A DNA stretch of 39,382 nt from a virus. Shown here piece after piece: positions 7,693 to 14,894 of the stretch. The notes beneath the pieces were generated by a model, which did no database searches, was not told the DNA's origin, and was given only the letters and a program-made list of their open reading frames with translations. The first letter of the stretch is position 1, and each line of letters begins with the position of its first letter. The position numbers and the translations under genes were made by a program. The stretch spans positions 1 to 39,382 of the IMG/VR virus record IMGVR_UViG_3300042691_020656, one strand, 5' to 3'.

Positions 7693-7729
7693 GCCCCCGC
7701 CGACTGAGAGGCACCTCTGCGGCGGGGGC
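7693..7729 (-). promoter_or_regulatory. GC-rich hairpin in leader of polymerase gene
   Basis: A perfect 10-bp stem, GCCCCCGCCG (7693-7702) with CGGCGGGGGC (7720-7729), encloses 17 bases that can form a small inner stem. It sits in the 86-base gap between the DUF2815 gene and the polymerase gene, the largest gap in the early operon. There is no T tract, so it may be a Rho-independent-like attenuator, a processing or stabilising structure, rather than a full terminator. Confidence 0.6.
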
Positions 7730-7750
7730 CGTTCGCGTTGACCCGGAGAA

Positions 7751-8299
7751 CTAGGCCAGCGCGTATTCTCCATCGTCCTCGACGCTGAGATCGTCGAAGG
7801 CGTCGGCAGACGCCGGGCGGCCACCGCTGAAGGCCTCGCCATCCTTATAAAACTGGACACCCGACAGGCTGGCGGAGATGCCGTTGCCGCTGTTGTCGTA
7901 GGCGAAGAGGTCCACGATCGCGTTGACATAGGCCCCCGCATACGGGCGGCCATCATCCTCGGTGAGGGGCGAGCGGTCACGGTCGAAGACACTGGGCCGC
8001 GCCTTGTTGCCGGCGGAGAGGGCCATCATGCCCTCGTAGCCGTCGTAGGACTTGTTGTCGCCGTCCTGCCAGCAGAACTTGTTCGCGTTGCCCTTGATCG
8101 AGTTGAGCACCTTCTGCCAGTCCTTCGGCCACTTCGCCTTCGCCGTCTCGATGATCGCGGCCTCGATCTCCTTCGCCTGGGGGCTACCCTTCGGCACCAG
8201 GAACGTGGCCTTGTACTTCGGCGTGTCGCCCGGCTTGAAGGGGCGCGGCTTGAACAGGTCGGGGAACGAGAGGCGGACGTTCTTCAGTTTCACTTCCAT
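7751..8299 (-). CDS. DUF2815 ssDNA-binding-like protein
   Basis: 182 residues beginning MEVKLKNVRLSFPDLFKPRP, with YKATFLVPKGSPQ and a later AYVNAIVDLFAYDN... GVSLSGVQF-like beta region and acidic C-terminal tail (DDLSVEDDGEYALA). This matches DUF2815, an OB-fold-type protein related in layout to T7 gp2.5-like single-stranded DNA-binding proteins; the acidic tail is the usual partner-docking element. It is encoded between the RecB-like nuclease and the polymerase, the standard order of this phage replication module. ATG at 8299 has GGAAGA-like ribosome signal upstream. Confidence 0.88.
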   Translation of the reverse strand: MEVKLKNVRLSFPDLFKPRPFKPGDTPKYKATFLVPKGSPQAKEIEAAIIETAKAKWPKDWQKVLNSIKGNANKFCWQDGDNKSYDGYEGMMALSAGNKARPSVFDRDRSPLTEDDGRPYAGAYVNAIVDLFAYDNSGNGISASLSGVQFYKDGEAFSGGRPASADAFDDLSVEDDGEYALA

Positions 8300-8312
8300 T
8301 GGGGTCTTCCTT

Positions 8313-9452
8313 TCAGTTGGTCAGGTCTGCAAAATCTTCCGCCTTCGCCGTCACGGATGCGGCGGGGCGCTTGTCGGATGCGGGGGCGACGGAGAGGCCG
8401 CCCTCGCTCTGCGTGATGAGGGCCTGCAGGGCGGGCCACTGGCGGGGGCCAATCGTGCCGGCCTTCGCGAGTTTCTCGGCGGTGGTGGGGGAGATGACCT
8501 TGAAGTCGTACATCTCCTCGACCTTCAGCTTCATCTTCTTGAGCGTGGCCTCGGCCTCCTGCTCGGAGGCCCACTTGCGTGCGCCCTTACGGCCCTGCAC
8601 CAGCTTCCAGCCGTCGATGGTGTTGCCCGCCAGCAGCTCGCGCTCGACGCGGGCGCGGATGCCTTTGCACCAGTCCTCGACCAGGCTCACCGCGCTCATG
8701 CAGTGAGCAAGGTAGTTGGTGCCCATGCGCTCCGGTCCCTGCTCGATTTCCTCGGCGTCGAGGTCGTCGAACTTAGAGCCGACGACCTCCTCGACGTGGG
8801 CGGCCAGCGCCGGGCAGTGGGCCTTGGCGCGGCAGAACCGGCAACCTTTGTCTGTCGGGTTGAAGCGGGGGTTGTCGCTCATCGCCTCGGCGGCTGCCGC
8901 GCGAGCTTCGGCAGCGAAGGCGTGCAGCTCGGCCATCGTCATCTCGACCGTCTCAAGGTGGCCGAGGCGCGGCTGGTCGATCGTCATCTGCACCCGCGTG
9001 AACGGGCCGAGCATCGGGTAAGTCTCCAACAGGCCCAGCGCGTAGAGGCCCAGCTGCGGCAGCGGTGACACCTTGATCATGCCGGTCTTGAAATCCCGCA
9101 GCTTGATCGTGTCGCCCGCGATGATCGCGGCGTCGAGCGTGCCGAAGCTGCCCGACTGGCCGATGGCCTCGGAGAACTCGACACGCTGCTCGATCAGAAG
9201 GACGTGGCCTTCCGCCTCGGCCTTGGTGCGCTCGACATAGCCGACGACACATTCAAACATCTCCTCGGAGAGGCTGTCGGTGTCAGGCGTCTCGCCCAGC
9301 AGCACGCGCGAGGCGATGTCATGCGCCAGCGTGCCCTCCTCAGCGTAGGCGCTGCCCTCGTCGGGCAGACCGTCGCACAACTTCACGCTGCCGGGGCAGG
9401 CCATCCAGCGCGCGGCGGAGGAGGCCTGGAAGTATTTGGCGTGTTCCGCCAT
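8313..9452 (-). CDS. DUF2800 RecB-like PD-(D/E)xK nuclease
   Basis: 379 residues. Cas4/RecB-type nuclease signs: EEGTLAHD (residues 38-45), GTLDA (Asp107), and LRDFKTG (Asp120, Lys122). A Cys at 19 (RWMACPGS) plus Cys204, Cys207 and Cys213 (GCRFCRAKAHC) match the four-cysteine arrangement that binds an iron-sulfur cluster in AddB/Cas4 enzymes. It is therefore a likely phage exonuclease acting in recombination-dependent replication with the DUF2815 protein. The ATG at 9452 overlaps the upstream TGA (TGATG). A longer frame to 9470 is upstream extension within the neighbour. Confidence 0.88.
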   Translation of the reverse strand: MAEHAKYFQASSAARWMACPGSVKLCDGLPDEGSAYAEEGTLAHDIASRVLLGETPDTDSLSEEMFECVVGYVERTKAEAEGHVLLIEQRVEFSEAIGQSGSFGTLDAAIIAGDTIKLRDFKTGMIKVSPLPQLGLYALGLLETYPMLGPFTRVQMTIDQPRLGHLETVEMTMAELHAFAAEARAAAAEAMSDNPRFNPTDKGCRFCRAKAHCPALAAHVEEVVGSKFDDLDAEEIEQGPERMGTNYLAHCMSAVSLVEDWCKGIRARVERELLAGNTIDGWKLVQGRKGARKWASEQEAEATLKKMKLKVEEMYDFKVISPTTAEKLAKAGTIGPRQWPALQALITQSEGGLSVAPASDKRPAASVTAKAEDFADLTN

Positions 9453-9880
9453 CAGAGCACCGCCTCGCATTCCGCGATCACGTCGGCGTAGCGCGAGGCC
9501 TTCACGTCGCCCAGCGTCTTCGCCCCAAACGAGGCGAGCACGTCCACCGCAGCCTTGCGGCCCCTAGTGTTGGCGAGCTTTACGACGGCGGCCGAGGCTT
9601 CGGTGTAGGTGATCTGCTTCGCCTCAGTCGGGGCGGCAGCAGCCGCCGTCTCCGAGGCATCGCTCGCACCAGTCTCCGGTGATGGGGCAGGCTGCTCCGC
9701 TGCGGGCTCCCCCGCGGGGGCCTCGGGCTTCGCCTCCTTCCTGGCGCGCTTGGCCTTGGGGGCTTCGGCGGGCGCCTCGGCCTCTTCGGTGGCGGCAACA
9801 ACCACCTGCGGGTTGGCGAGGATCGCGATCAGCTTCTCGATCGCGGCGGTATTCTTCTCGAGCGCAAGCTCCAGGCTCAT
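9452..9880 (-). CDS. Hypothetical protein with Ala/Pro/Glu-rich linker
   Basis: 142 residues in three parts: a helical N-terminus (MSLELALEKNTAAIEKLIAI), a long low-complexity Ala/Pro/Glu/Lys linker (about 30-90), and a small C-terminal helical domain (YTEASAAVVKLANTRGRKAAVDVLASFGAKTLGDV region). The C-terminal domain resembles short C-terminal modules seen in phage replication-associated proteins, possibly SAP/HeH-like, but no family can be named with confidence. The ATG at 9880 is preferred over an upstream start. It is coupled to the nuclease gene by TGATG. Confidence 0.65.
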   Translation of the reverse strand: MSLELALEKNTAAIEKLIAILANPQVVVAATEEAEAPAEAPKAKRARKEAKPEAPAGEPAAEQPAPSPETGASDASETAAAAAPTEAKQITYTEASAAVVKLANTRGRKAAVDVLASFGAKTLGDVKASRYADVIAECEAVL

Positions 9881-9897
9881 GGTCAGTTCTCCGTTGA

Positions 9898-10128
9898 TTA
9901 TGCGAGAGGGGGAAACAGCTCGACATCCGCGAACTCGATGCACTTGTAGCCTTCGACATCCATCGGCTCGTCGAGATGCCGGTGGTTGACGAACACCCAG
10001 CCGCCGGCCTTCTCATGCCGGTCGATATGCTTCTGGAGGCGAGCCCAGCCGGGGTTGGTGAACTCCTGCCCACTGCGAAGACGAAGCAGCGTGACGGGCA
10101 TGTTGCGCGCGGTGAAGGTGACGATCAC
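9898..10128 (-). CDS. Hypothetical protein, early operon (76 aa)
   Basis: A compact protein with alternating beta and helix segments (VTLLRLRSGQEFTNPGWARL, then a VFVNHRHLDEP stretch). GTG at 10128 is chosen because its GTGA overlaps the upstream stop. The longer frame to 10266 is an extension inside the upstream gene. No family recognised. Confidence 0.55.
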   Translation of the reverse strand: MIVTFTARNMPVTLLRLRSGQEFTNPGWARLQKHIDRHEKAGGWVFVNHRHLDEPMDVEGYKCIEFADVELFPPLA

Positions 10129-10481
10129 GGGGCACCCCGCTTCGCGCGGAAAGAAAATCCCCCGCCCCTCGGTACAATGCATGGAACTCCCTTGGGGCGG
10201 GGGTCCGGTGTTACCTCGCGTGGCTGCTGAACCAGCGGACGCGAGCCGGATGGCGGAACGATCCACCGCTCGGCGGTGGCGTCATAGGAAGGGGCCCGCT
10301 CGTCGAGCGGAGCCCAGTTGCGCGCGGGGGGAGGGAGTACCGCGCGGGGAAGGAGAGCGGCTCGGCCGACACCGGGGAGGTCAGAGGGCCGAGCCGCATC
10401 CGGCGCAGCGGGACGGATACGCGCGCCAGACAGGGATGGGAAAGCCGCGTTGCGGCCGATGACGATGAGGCGGGAGATCAT
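10125..10481 (-). CDS. Hypothetical Pro/Arg-rich protein, weakly supported
   Basis: 118 residues, rich in Pro, Arg and Ala, with no clear fold. Support comes from position: its ATG overlaps the upstream stop (ATGA at 10478-10481) and its own TGA overlaps the next GTG start, the same coupling used by neighbouring genes. Nothing else explains 10129-10477. Composition is what any GC-rich frame could give, so it may be a degraded or non-coding stretch. Confidence 0.45.
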   Translation of the reverse strand: MISRLIVIGRNAAFPSLSGARIRPAAPDAARPSDLPGVGRAALLPRAVLPPPARNWAPLDERAPSYDATAERWIVPPSGSRPLVQQPREVTPDPRPKGVPCIVPRGGGFSFRAKRGAP

Positions 10482-10663
10482 GCGATCCTCCGTACACGGA
10501 CGCCCTGCTGGCCGCGCCAGATGACAGTGCGGCAGGTGTAGCGGCGGGGCCTATAGTGGTAGATCCGGCGAATGATCACGTTGACGTGCTCGCCGGGGAT
10601 GAAGACGCTTTCACCCACGGGGATGGCAAGCAGCTCAGGGTTCTTGAGGTCGTGGCGGGGCAT
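10478..10663 (-). CDS. Small basic hypothetical protein (61 aa)
   Basis: Starts MPRHDLKNPELLAIPVGESV and ends with a strongly basic stretch rich in Arg and Tyr (YHYRPRRYTCRTVIWRGQQGVRVRRIA). The architecture, a short Leu/Pro N-terminus, a central beta turn and a basic RTxxxxGVRVxRI tail, is common in tiny phage early proteins that probably bind nucleic acid. Start is ATG at 10663; the longer frame to 10981 runs through the lipoprotein gene in another frame. Function unknown. Confidence 0.6.
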   Translation of the reverse strand: MPRHDLKNPELLAIPVGESVFIPGEHVNVIIRRIYHYRPRRYTCRTVIWRGQQGVRVRRIA

Positions 10664-10671
10664 GGTGCGCC

Positions 10672-10950
10672 TCAGTTCAGCGGGCGCAGCGTGACGGGCC
10701 GCAGCGGCTGCAGCACCCCCGGCGTGACGGTCGTCACCCCGTGGGCCTCGTTCACGTAGTAGGGGGTGTTGCCCATGTTCACGATCTGCGAGCGGATCGG
10801 GTAGGGCTGAACGCCAGCCATCGGGTCCATCGCGCGCATGCCGGGGCCGTACTGGACGGGCATGGGCGCGTAGGATGCGGGCGCGGGGGCGTCGGTGCTG
10901 ACGCAGCCGACGAGGGCGATGGCGAGAAGGGGGAGAGTGTAGCGTTTCAC
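10672..10950 (-). CDS. Phage lipoprotein, first gene of PL operon
   Basis: 92 residues with a clean lipoprotein signal: MKRYTLPLLAIALVGCVSTD, positive n-region, hydrophobic core and lipobox LVGC with Cys at 16. The mature part is Pro/Met-rich and short. It should be lipid-anchored in the envelope. The start is GTG at 10950 with GGAGG seven bases upstream. It is the first gene behind the repressed PL promoter, so it would be made early on induction or at low level. Prophage lipoproteins often alter superinfection, but no direct evidence exists here. Confidence 0.75.
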   Translation of the reverse strand: MKRYTLPLLAIALVGCVSTDAPAPASYAPMPVQYGPGMRAMDPMAGVQPYPIRSQIVNMGNTPYYVNEAHGVTTVTPGVLQPLRPVTLRPLN

Positions 10951-10980
10951 GGGTGCCTCCGTTGTGTTGAACGGATGGCA

Positions 10981-11023
10981 CTAGAACACAGAACCGTTTA
11001 TCTTGTCAACACAGTTCTGTTTA
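10981..11023 (-). promoter_or_regulatory. PL promoter with two repressor operators
   Basis: Leftward promoter: -35 TTGACA (complement of 11004-11009), 17-base spacer, -10 TTCTAG (complement of 10981-10986). One operator, AACACAGAACCGTTTA (10985-11000), fills the spacer. A second, AACACAGTTCTGTTTA (11008-11023), lies just upstream and overlaps the -35 by two bases and the repressor stop codon. Its layout matches PR on the other side of the repressor gene. Confidence 0.8.
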
Positions 11024-11596
11024 TTTCGTGTTTCGGTAACGTGGCCGAACGAAAGCAATGGGATAGGCCCGCTCGACCACGGCGTCGACGATCGCGGGGC
11101 CGTTGAGGCTCTCTAGGGTGAACACGCCGGGCTGCGATCCGAGCATCAGCCGCTTGAGGTAGCGGCGCCCGTCCGCCAGTTCGACGTAGCAGATCGAGCC
11201 GATCAGGCTCTCGACCGACACAAAGACCTTCTCGATGTAGATGACCTCGCCGTCATCGTATTTCGGTTGCATGCTGTCGCCGCGTATGATCAGCGCAATG
11301 CCGTTGAGCATGCCCGGTGGTGCAGGCACTTCGTCCAGTCCATCGCCTTTCATGTGATCGTCGATTGCCAGCACTTCCGCACCCGCTCCAACATATCCAA
11401 CGACGGGGATCGTCGCCTTCGTGTCTTCCGAAAGGTGAAGATATTTGATCACGCGCGCTAGATATTTGGAGTTGCGAACTGTGCCGCTCTCAATCCGCTG
11501 TATGTCCGCCTGGCTGCAGCCGATGGCCTCGGCCAGCTGCTTTTGCTTCAGACCGCGCGCCTCCCGCGCGCGCCTGATCTCGACGCCTACGCCCAC
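11021..11596 (-). CDS. CI/LexA-like repressor (HTH plus S24 peptidase domain)
   Basis: 191 residues from the GTG at 11596, which has GGGAG and AGGA upstream; open frame continues to 11644 without a ribosome site. Residues 5-38 form an XRE-type HTH (LKQKQLAEAIGCSQADIQRIESG). The S24 domain has the Ala-Gly self-cleavage site in GYVGAGAEV (71/72), catalytic Ser108 in GDSM and Lys148 in YLKRL. So it should be a lysogeny repressor that is inactivated by RecA-stimulated self-cleavage, i.e. SOS-inducible. It sits between two matching operator-promoters, as lambda cI does. It is transcribed against PR and with PL. Confidence 0.93.
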   Translation of the reverse strand: MGVGVEIRRAREARGLKQKQLAEAIGCSQADIQRIESGTVRNSKYLARVIKYLHLSEDTKATIPVVGYVGAGAEVLAIDDHMKGDGLDEVPAPPGMLNGIALIIRGDSMQPKYDDGEVIYIEKVFVSVESLIGSICYVELADGRRYLKRLMLGSQPGVFTLESLNGPAIVDAVVERAYPIAFVRPRYRNTK

Positions 11597-11638
11597 AATC
11601 CTGATCTCCCAAACCGGGCCGTCCCAGGTAGACACATA

Positions 11639-11704
11639 ACACACTTGTGTGTGGATTAGTTCCGTTTAAAGGGCGTTGACGAAATAAACAGTTCCGTGTT
11701 CTTC
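11639..11704 (+). promoter_or_regulatory. PR promoter, operators and adjacent dyad
   Basis: Rightward promoter: -35 TTGACG (11676-11681), 17-base spacer, -10 TTCTTC (11699-11704). The spacer and start of the -10 hold the operator TAAACAGTTCCGTGTT (11685-11700), an inverted copy of the PL spacer operator. A weaker half-like site, AGTTCCGTTTA, lies at 11658-11668. A dyad ACACAC-TT-GTGTGT (11639-11652) lies in the repressor leader and could bind a second regulator. The repressor promoter should run leftward through this area but I could not pick its boxes. Confidence 0.75.
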
Positions 11705-11713
11705 TCCGCGCCC

Positions 11714-11929
11714 ATGAACAACACGGCGTTGAGCAAAGCGATCAAAATCTTCGGCAACCAGTCCCGGCTGGCGGTGGCCCTCGGCTGCAGCCAGCATGCG
11801 GTGTGGAGTGCCGTCAAGCGGGGCAGGGTGTCGGCGCAGATGGCCGTCGCCATCGAGCGGGCGACCAGGGGTGCCGTGAAGCGCGCCCAGCTGCGGCCCG
11901 ACCTGTTCTCGGGCCTGCACGACGCCTGA
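11714..11929 (+). CDS. Cro-like HTH regulator
   Basis: 71 residues, small and basic, with a YdaS/Cro-type helix-turn-helix: LSKAIKIFGNQSRLAVALGC, then SQHAVWSAVKRGRVSAQMAVAIE. The recognition helix is around residues 26-36. It is divergent from the repressor and first behind PR, the classic Cro place. I chose ATG at 11714; an upstream GTG at 11696 would lie inside the -10 region. With the PR boxes given, transcription would begin about 11711, leaving an almost leaderless mRNA. Likely role: antagonise the repressor and commit to lytic growth. Confidence 0.85.
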   Translation: MNNTALSKAIKIFGNQSRLAVALGCSQHAVWSAVKRGRVSAQMAVAIERATRGAVKRAQLRPDLFSGLHDA

Positions 11930-11962
11930 CACTGTTTCCCGCCACCGGAGGAGATGACCCCT

Positions 11963-12226
11963 ATGACCATCGGCAACAACGCGGAGCGTGAGCTGCAGTC
12001 CCTGATCGAGCGCGTCGAGCGGCTCGAGGAGGAGAAGGCGAAGATCGCCGAGGATATCAAGCAGGTCTACGCCGAAGCGAAGATCACCGGCTTCGACACG
12101 AAGGCGATGAAGCGGGTGGTGGCCGAGCGCAAGCTCGACATCGAGAAGCGCAAGGAGCGGCGCGCGATCTTCGACCTCTATGCCGAGAAGGTGAACCTGT
12201 ACGGTGACGCGGAGGGGTTGGTGTGA
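11963..12226 (+). CDS. GapR/DUF2312-like nucleoid protein
   Basis: 87 residues. LIERVERLEEEKAKIAEDIKQVYAEAKITGFD and VVAERKLDIEKRKERRAIFDLY match DUF2312, the GapR family: a long N-terminal coiled coil (residues 7-35) and basic C-terminal helices that clamp overtwisted DNA as a dimer or tetramer. Host GapR is an alphaproteobacterial chromosome protein, which supports the host guess. I prefer ATG at 11963 because GGAGGAG lies nine bases upstream; the ATG at 11954 overlaps that site. It precedes the primase-helicase, suggesting a role in phage replication topology. Confidence 0.88.
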   Translation: MTIGNNAERELQSLIERVERLEEEKAKIAEDIKQVYAEAKITGFDTKAMKRVVAERKLDIEKRKERRAIFDLYAEKVNLYGDAEGLV

Positions 12227-14226
12227 GCAGCGTGGCCCGTGTCTCGCCGCATCTCGACATCCAGTGCCCCGAGCCGCTCCGCAATCTGCCCAACTGGCTG
12301 ATTTGGCGTTTCGAGGGCGGCAACGGTGGCGGCAAGCCGCGCAAGGTGCCCTACTATGCCGGTGGGGGCCGCAGGAAGGGCGTGCAGGGCGGCCCCGATG
12401 ACCGTGCCCGTCTCGTCACCTTCGACGCGGCGCTGGCCGCTGCCAGGCGCAAGGGCTTTGACGGTGTGGGCATCGCCATCCTAGAGGACTGCGGCTTCGA
12501 CGCCATCGACTTCGACGATGTCGTCCAAAACCCGGCCCATTTCCAGCTCGTCTCCAGCCTGCTCGCCGGCACTTATGCCGAGTTCAGCCCCTCGGGCAAC
12601 GGGGTGCGCGGCTTCGTCGTCCACACCGGCGAGATCGCCAACATCAAGAGCCACGCCCGCGAGGGCCACGCCTTCACTTTTGAAACCTTCGCCAGCAAGG
12701 GCTTCGTCACCTTCACCGGCAACGTCCTGCCGGGCTCCGACCTGGTCGGGCCGATCGACACGATCACGCCGCCATCGGACCAGTTGCTAGCCCTCTACCG
12801 CGAGCGCATCGCGCTGCGCGGCAACGCCTTCGCGCCCGGCGCGTCGATCGGCACGCCCGTGGGCTACAGCATCCCTGAGCTGGCGAACATGCTGCAAAGC
12901 CTCGACCCGGCCATGTCCTATCCTGAGTGGATCAAGGTCGGCATGGCGCTGCACCATGAGTGCGAGGGCTCGGAGGAGGCCTTCCACCTTTGGGATGAGT
13001 GGTCATCGCAGGCCAGCAACTACGAAACGGAGGAGGCGTGCCTCTCGCACTGGGTGTCCTTCCGCAAGGCCGATGGCCCGGTCGTCACCATCCGCAGCGT
13101 GATGAAGATGGCGGTCGAGACGGGCAGCTCGGTGGGTGCGCCCGTGGCATCAGCCGATGACTTCGACGTGATCGAGGACAGCCCCGAGGAGATCGCGGAG
13201 CGCAAGGCGCGGGCGGATCGGTTCGGCGTCATCCTGGCCGATGATTTCTCCAACCGCCCGCCGCCCAAATATCTGATCCGCGACCTCCTGCCCGCGGCGG
13301 ATCTCGTCATCGTTTACGGCGACAGCGGCTCGGGCAAGTCCTTCGCCGTCACCGACATGGCGATGGCGATCGCGCGCGGCGAGGACTGGCGCGGCCTCAA
13401 GACCCGCAAGGGCCGGGTGGTCTACATCGTGGCCGAAGGCGGCGGCGGCTACTCGCTGCGCCTCAAGGCCTACAGCATGCACCATCAGGTGAGCCTTGCG
13501 GGCGTACCCTTCGGCGTCATCAACGCCGCTCCCAACCTCCTGCAGAAGGACGACATCCGCGACGTGATCGCGGCCATCAAGGTCTTCGGGGGCGCGGACC
13601 TGGTCGTCATCGACACGCTCGCCCAGACGACGCCTGGGGCCAACGAGAACGCGGCCGAGGACATGGGCCTCGCCATCAAGAACGCCCGCGCGATCGGCGC
13701 CGCGGCCGGCGGGACGGCCCTTCTCGTCCACCATTCGGGCAAGGACGCGACCAAGGGGGCGCGAGGCTGGTCGGGCATGCGCGCCGCAGCCGATGCCCAG
13801 CTCGAGGTGGTCAGGCTCGAGGACGGGACGCGCGTCATCCAGACCACCAAGCAGAAGGACGGCAAGGATGACGGGCGTTGGGGCTTCCGCCTCGAGACGG
13901 TGCTCGTCGCGATGGACGAGGAGGGCGAGCCGATCACCAGTTGCGTGGTTGTCGAAGCGACGGCGCCGCCTGCCAGGGCGAAGCAACCGAAGCCCGAGAA
14001 GCTCGGCGCGTGGGAGCAGCTGGTGCTGGAGACGCTGGCCGAGATGCAGCTTGGCGGCGGCGACATCAAGATGCCGGATCTGATCATCGCCACGGCCGAC
14101 AAGGTGGTCGAGAAGGGGACCGTGAAGTTCCGCCGGGCATCCGCGAGGCGTGCAATCAAGAACTTGAGCGAGGGGAAAAAGTCACTTCTGGTTGTGGATG
14201 AGGGTTGTGTCTTTGAGAGGGAATAA
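12223..14226 (+). CDS. Primase-polymerase/helicase replication protein
   Basis: 667 residues. N-terminal primase-polymerase-like domain with GFDAIDFDD (Asp93, Asp96, Asp98) and FSPSGNGVRGFV (121-132); a PriCT_2-like segment (about 215-295, with SYPEWIKVGMALH and FHLWDEWS); then a RepA/AAA_25 helicase with Walker A GDSGSGKS (366-373), Walker B LVVIDTLAQT, and a LLVHHSGKDATKGARG sensor region; C-terminal basic tail. It should prime and unwind at the phage origin. Start GTG at 12223 overlaps the GapR-like stop (GTGA). The iteron array begins two bases after its stop. Confidence 0.93.
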   Translation: MSSVARVSPHLDIQCPEPLRNLPNWLIWRFEGGNGGGKPRKVPYYAGGGRRKGVQGGPDDRARLVTFDAALAAARRKGFDGVGIAILEDCGFDAIDFDDVVQNPAHFQLVSSLLAGTYAEFSPSGNGVRGFVVHTGEIANIKSHAREGHAFTFETFASKGFVTFTGNVLPGSDLVGPIDTITPPSDQLLALYRERIALRGNAFAPGASIGTPVGYSIPELANMLQSLDPAMSYPEWIKVGMALHHECEGSEEAFHLWDEWSSQASNYETEEACLSHWVSFRKADGPVVTIRSVMKMAVETGSSVGAPVASADDFDVIEDSPEEIAERKARADRFGVILADDFSNRPPPKYLIRDLLPAADLVIVYGDSGSGKSFAVTDMAMAIARGEDWRGLKTRKGRVVYIVAEGGGGYSLRLKAYSMHHQVSLAGVPFGVINAAPNLLQKDDIRDVIAAIKVFGGADLVVIDTLAQTTPGANENAAEDMGLAIKNARAIGAAAGGTALLVHHSGKDATKGARGWSGMRAAADAQLEVVRLEDGTRVIQTTKQKDGKDDGRWGFRLETVLVAMDEEGEPITSCVVVEATAPPARAKQPKPEKLGAWEQLVLETLAEMQLGGGDIKMPDLIIATADKVVEKGTVKFRRASARRAIKNLSEGKKSLLVVDEGCVFERE

Positions 14227-14227
14227 G

Positions 14228-14358
14228 GGGATGCACGGGATGCACGAAGGGATGCACGGGGTTCATGCATCCCTTGCGCTACTCGCTCGTAGGGGATGCA
14301 CGGGGATGCACGGGTCTATAGACGTGCATCCCATGCATCCCCAGAGCGGGGATGCACG
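14228..14358 (+). repeat. Iteron array, candidate replication origin
   Basis: Nine copies of GGGATGCAYG in 131 bases. Direct: 14228, 14237, 14249, 14293, 14303 and 14349. Inverted: 14264, 14323 and 14332 (two of the inverted copies have CATG in place of CGTG ends). A TCTATAGA palindrome lies at 14314-14321. The array starts directly behind the primase-helicase gene and is followed by more A/T-rich stretches (14359-14377 and 14422-14445). The whole gap to the next gene (14227-14457) has no coding features. Iterons plus AT-rich DNA beside a replication gene suggests an origin; regulation is the alternative. Confidence 0.72.
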
Positions 14359-14457
14359 ACACAAAACGGTGAAAAACTCGCGCTGGTCGAAACTGGGCTG
14401 GCGGGTGGGGTTCTAACGCAGCGTAAAGCCGATTTATTTTAGGGGTCGAAGGAAACC

Positions 14458-14874
14458 ATGACAGGCACCAAGAAGCCACGTCACCCGAACTCGCTGGCGA
14501 ACTTGAAGCCGATCCAGCCGGGCGAAGCGCGCAATCCCAGTGGGCGGCCGTCGATCCCCGAGGACGTGAAGGCTGCGCTGAAGGCGGCGACGCCGGCCGC
14601 GGTCAAGACGCTGGTCGAGATCATGACGAGCGGCAAGTCCGAGGACACGCGCGTCAAGGCCGCCTCAATCATCCTCGACCGTGTCTACGGCAAGGCTGCG
14701 GTCCAGGTGGACGTGCGCCATACCGACGTGGGCGCCATGCACCTGCAGCTCCTCGAGGAGATCCGCACGCGACGGGCCGAGCGACTGGGCGAGCGGATGG
14801 TGGACGTGACGCCGAAGGTCGAGGGCCATACTGATAAGGCCACCGAGTATGACCCGCCGAAGTCCAACGAATAA
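14458..14874 (+). CDS. Small terminase subunit-like protein (DUF5681-like)
   Basis: 138 residues. The N-terminus is a disordered Lys/Pro segment with NLKPIQPGEARNPSGRP, the signature of DUF5681-type proteins commonly found just before large terminase. It is followed by a helical part (AALKAATPAAVKTLVEIMTS, VKAASIILDRVYGKAA) and a helical tail. It probably recognises phage DNA and regulates the motor. Two genes lie between it and terL here, which is unusual. GGAAA lies just before the ATG. Confidence 0.72.
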   Translation: MTGTKKPRHPNSLANLKPIQPGEARNPSGRPSIPEDVKAALKAATPAAVKTLVEIMTSGKSEDTRVKAASIILDRVYGKAAVQVDVRHTDVGAMHLQLLEEIRTRRAERLGERMVDVTPKVEGHTDKATEYDPPKSNE

Positions 14875-14894
14875 CGCATACTGAAAGATATCTC

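Noticed and set aside
8052-9068. 338-residue plus-strand ORF
   Set aside because: Antisense to DUF2815 and DUF2800 genes with recognisable motifs.
11597-11644. Longer repressor N-terminus from GTG at 11644
   Set aside because: No ribosome site, and it would start inside the ACACAC-TT-GTGTGT dyad; GTG at 11596 has GGGAG/AGGA upstream and begins the normal HTH.
14192-14416. Plus-strand ORF with repeating MHGMH residues
   Set aside because: It is the translation of the iteron array; no ribosome site, and it starts inside the primase-helicase gene.
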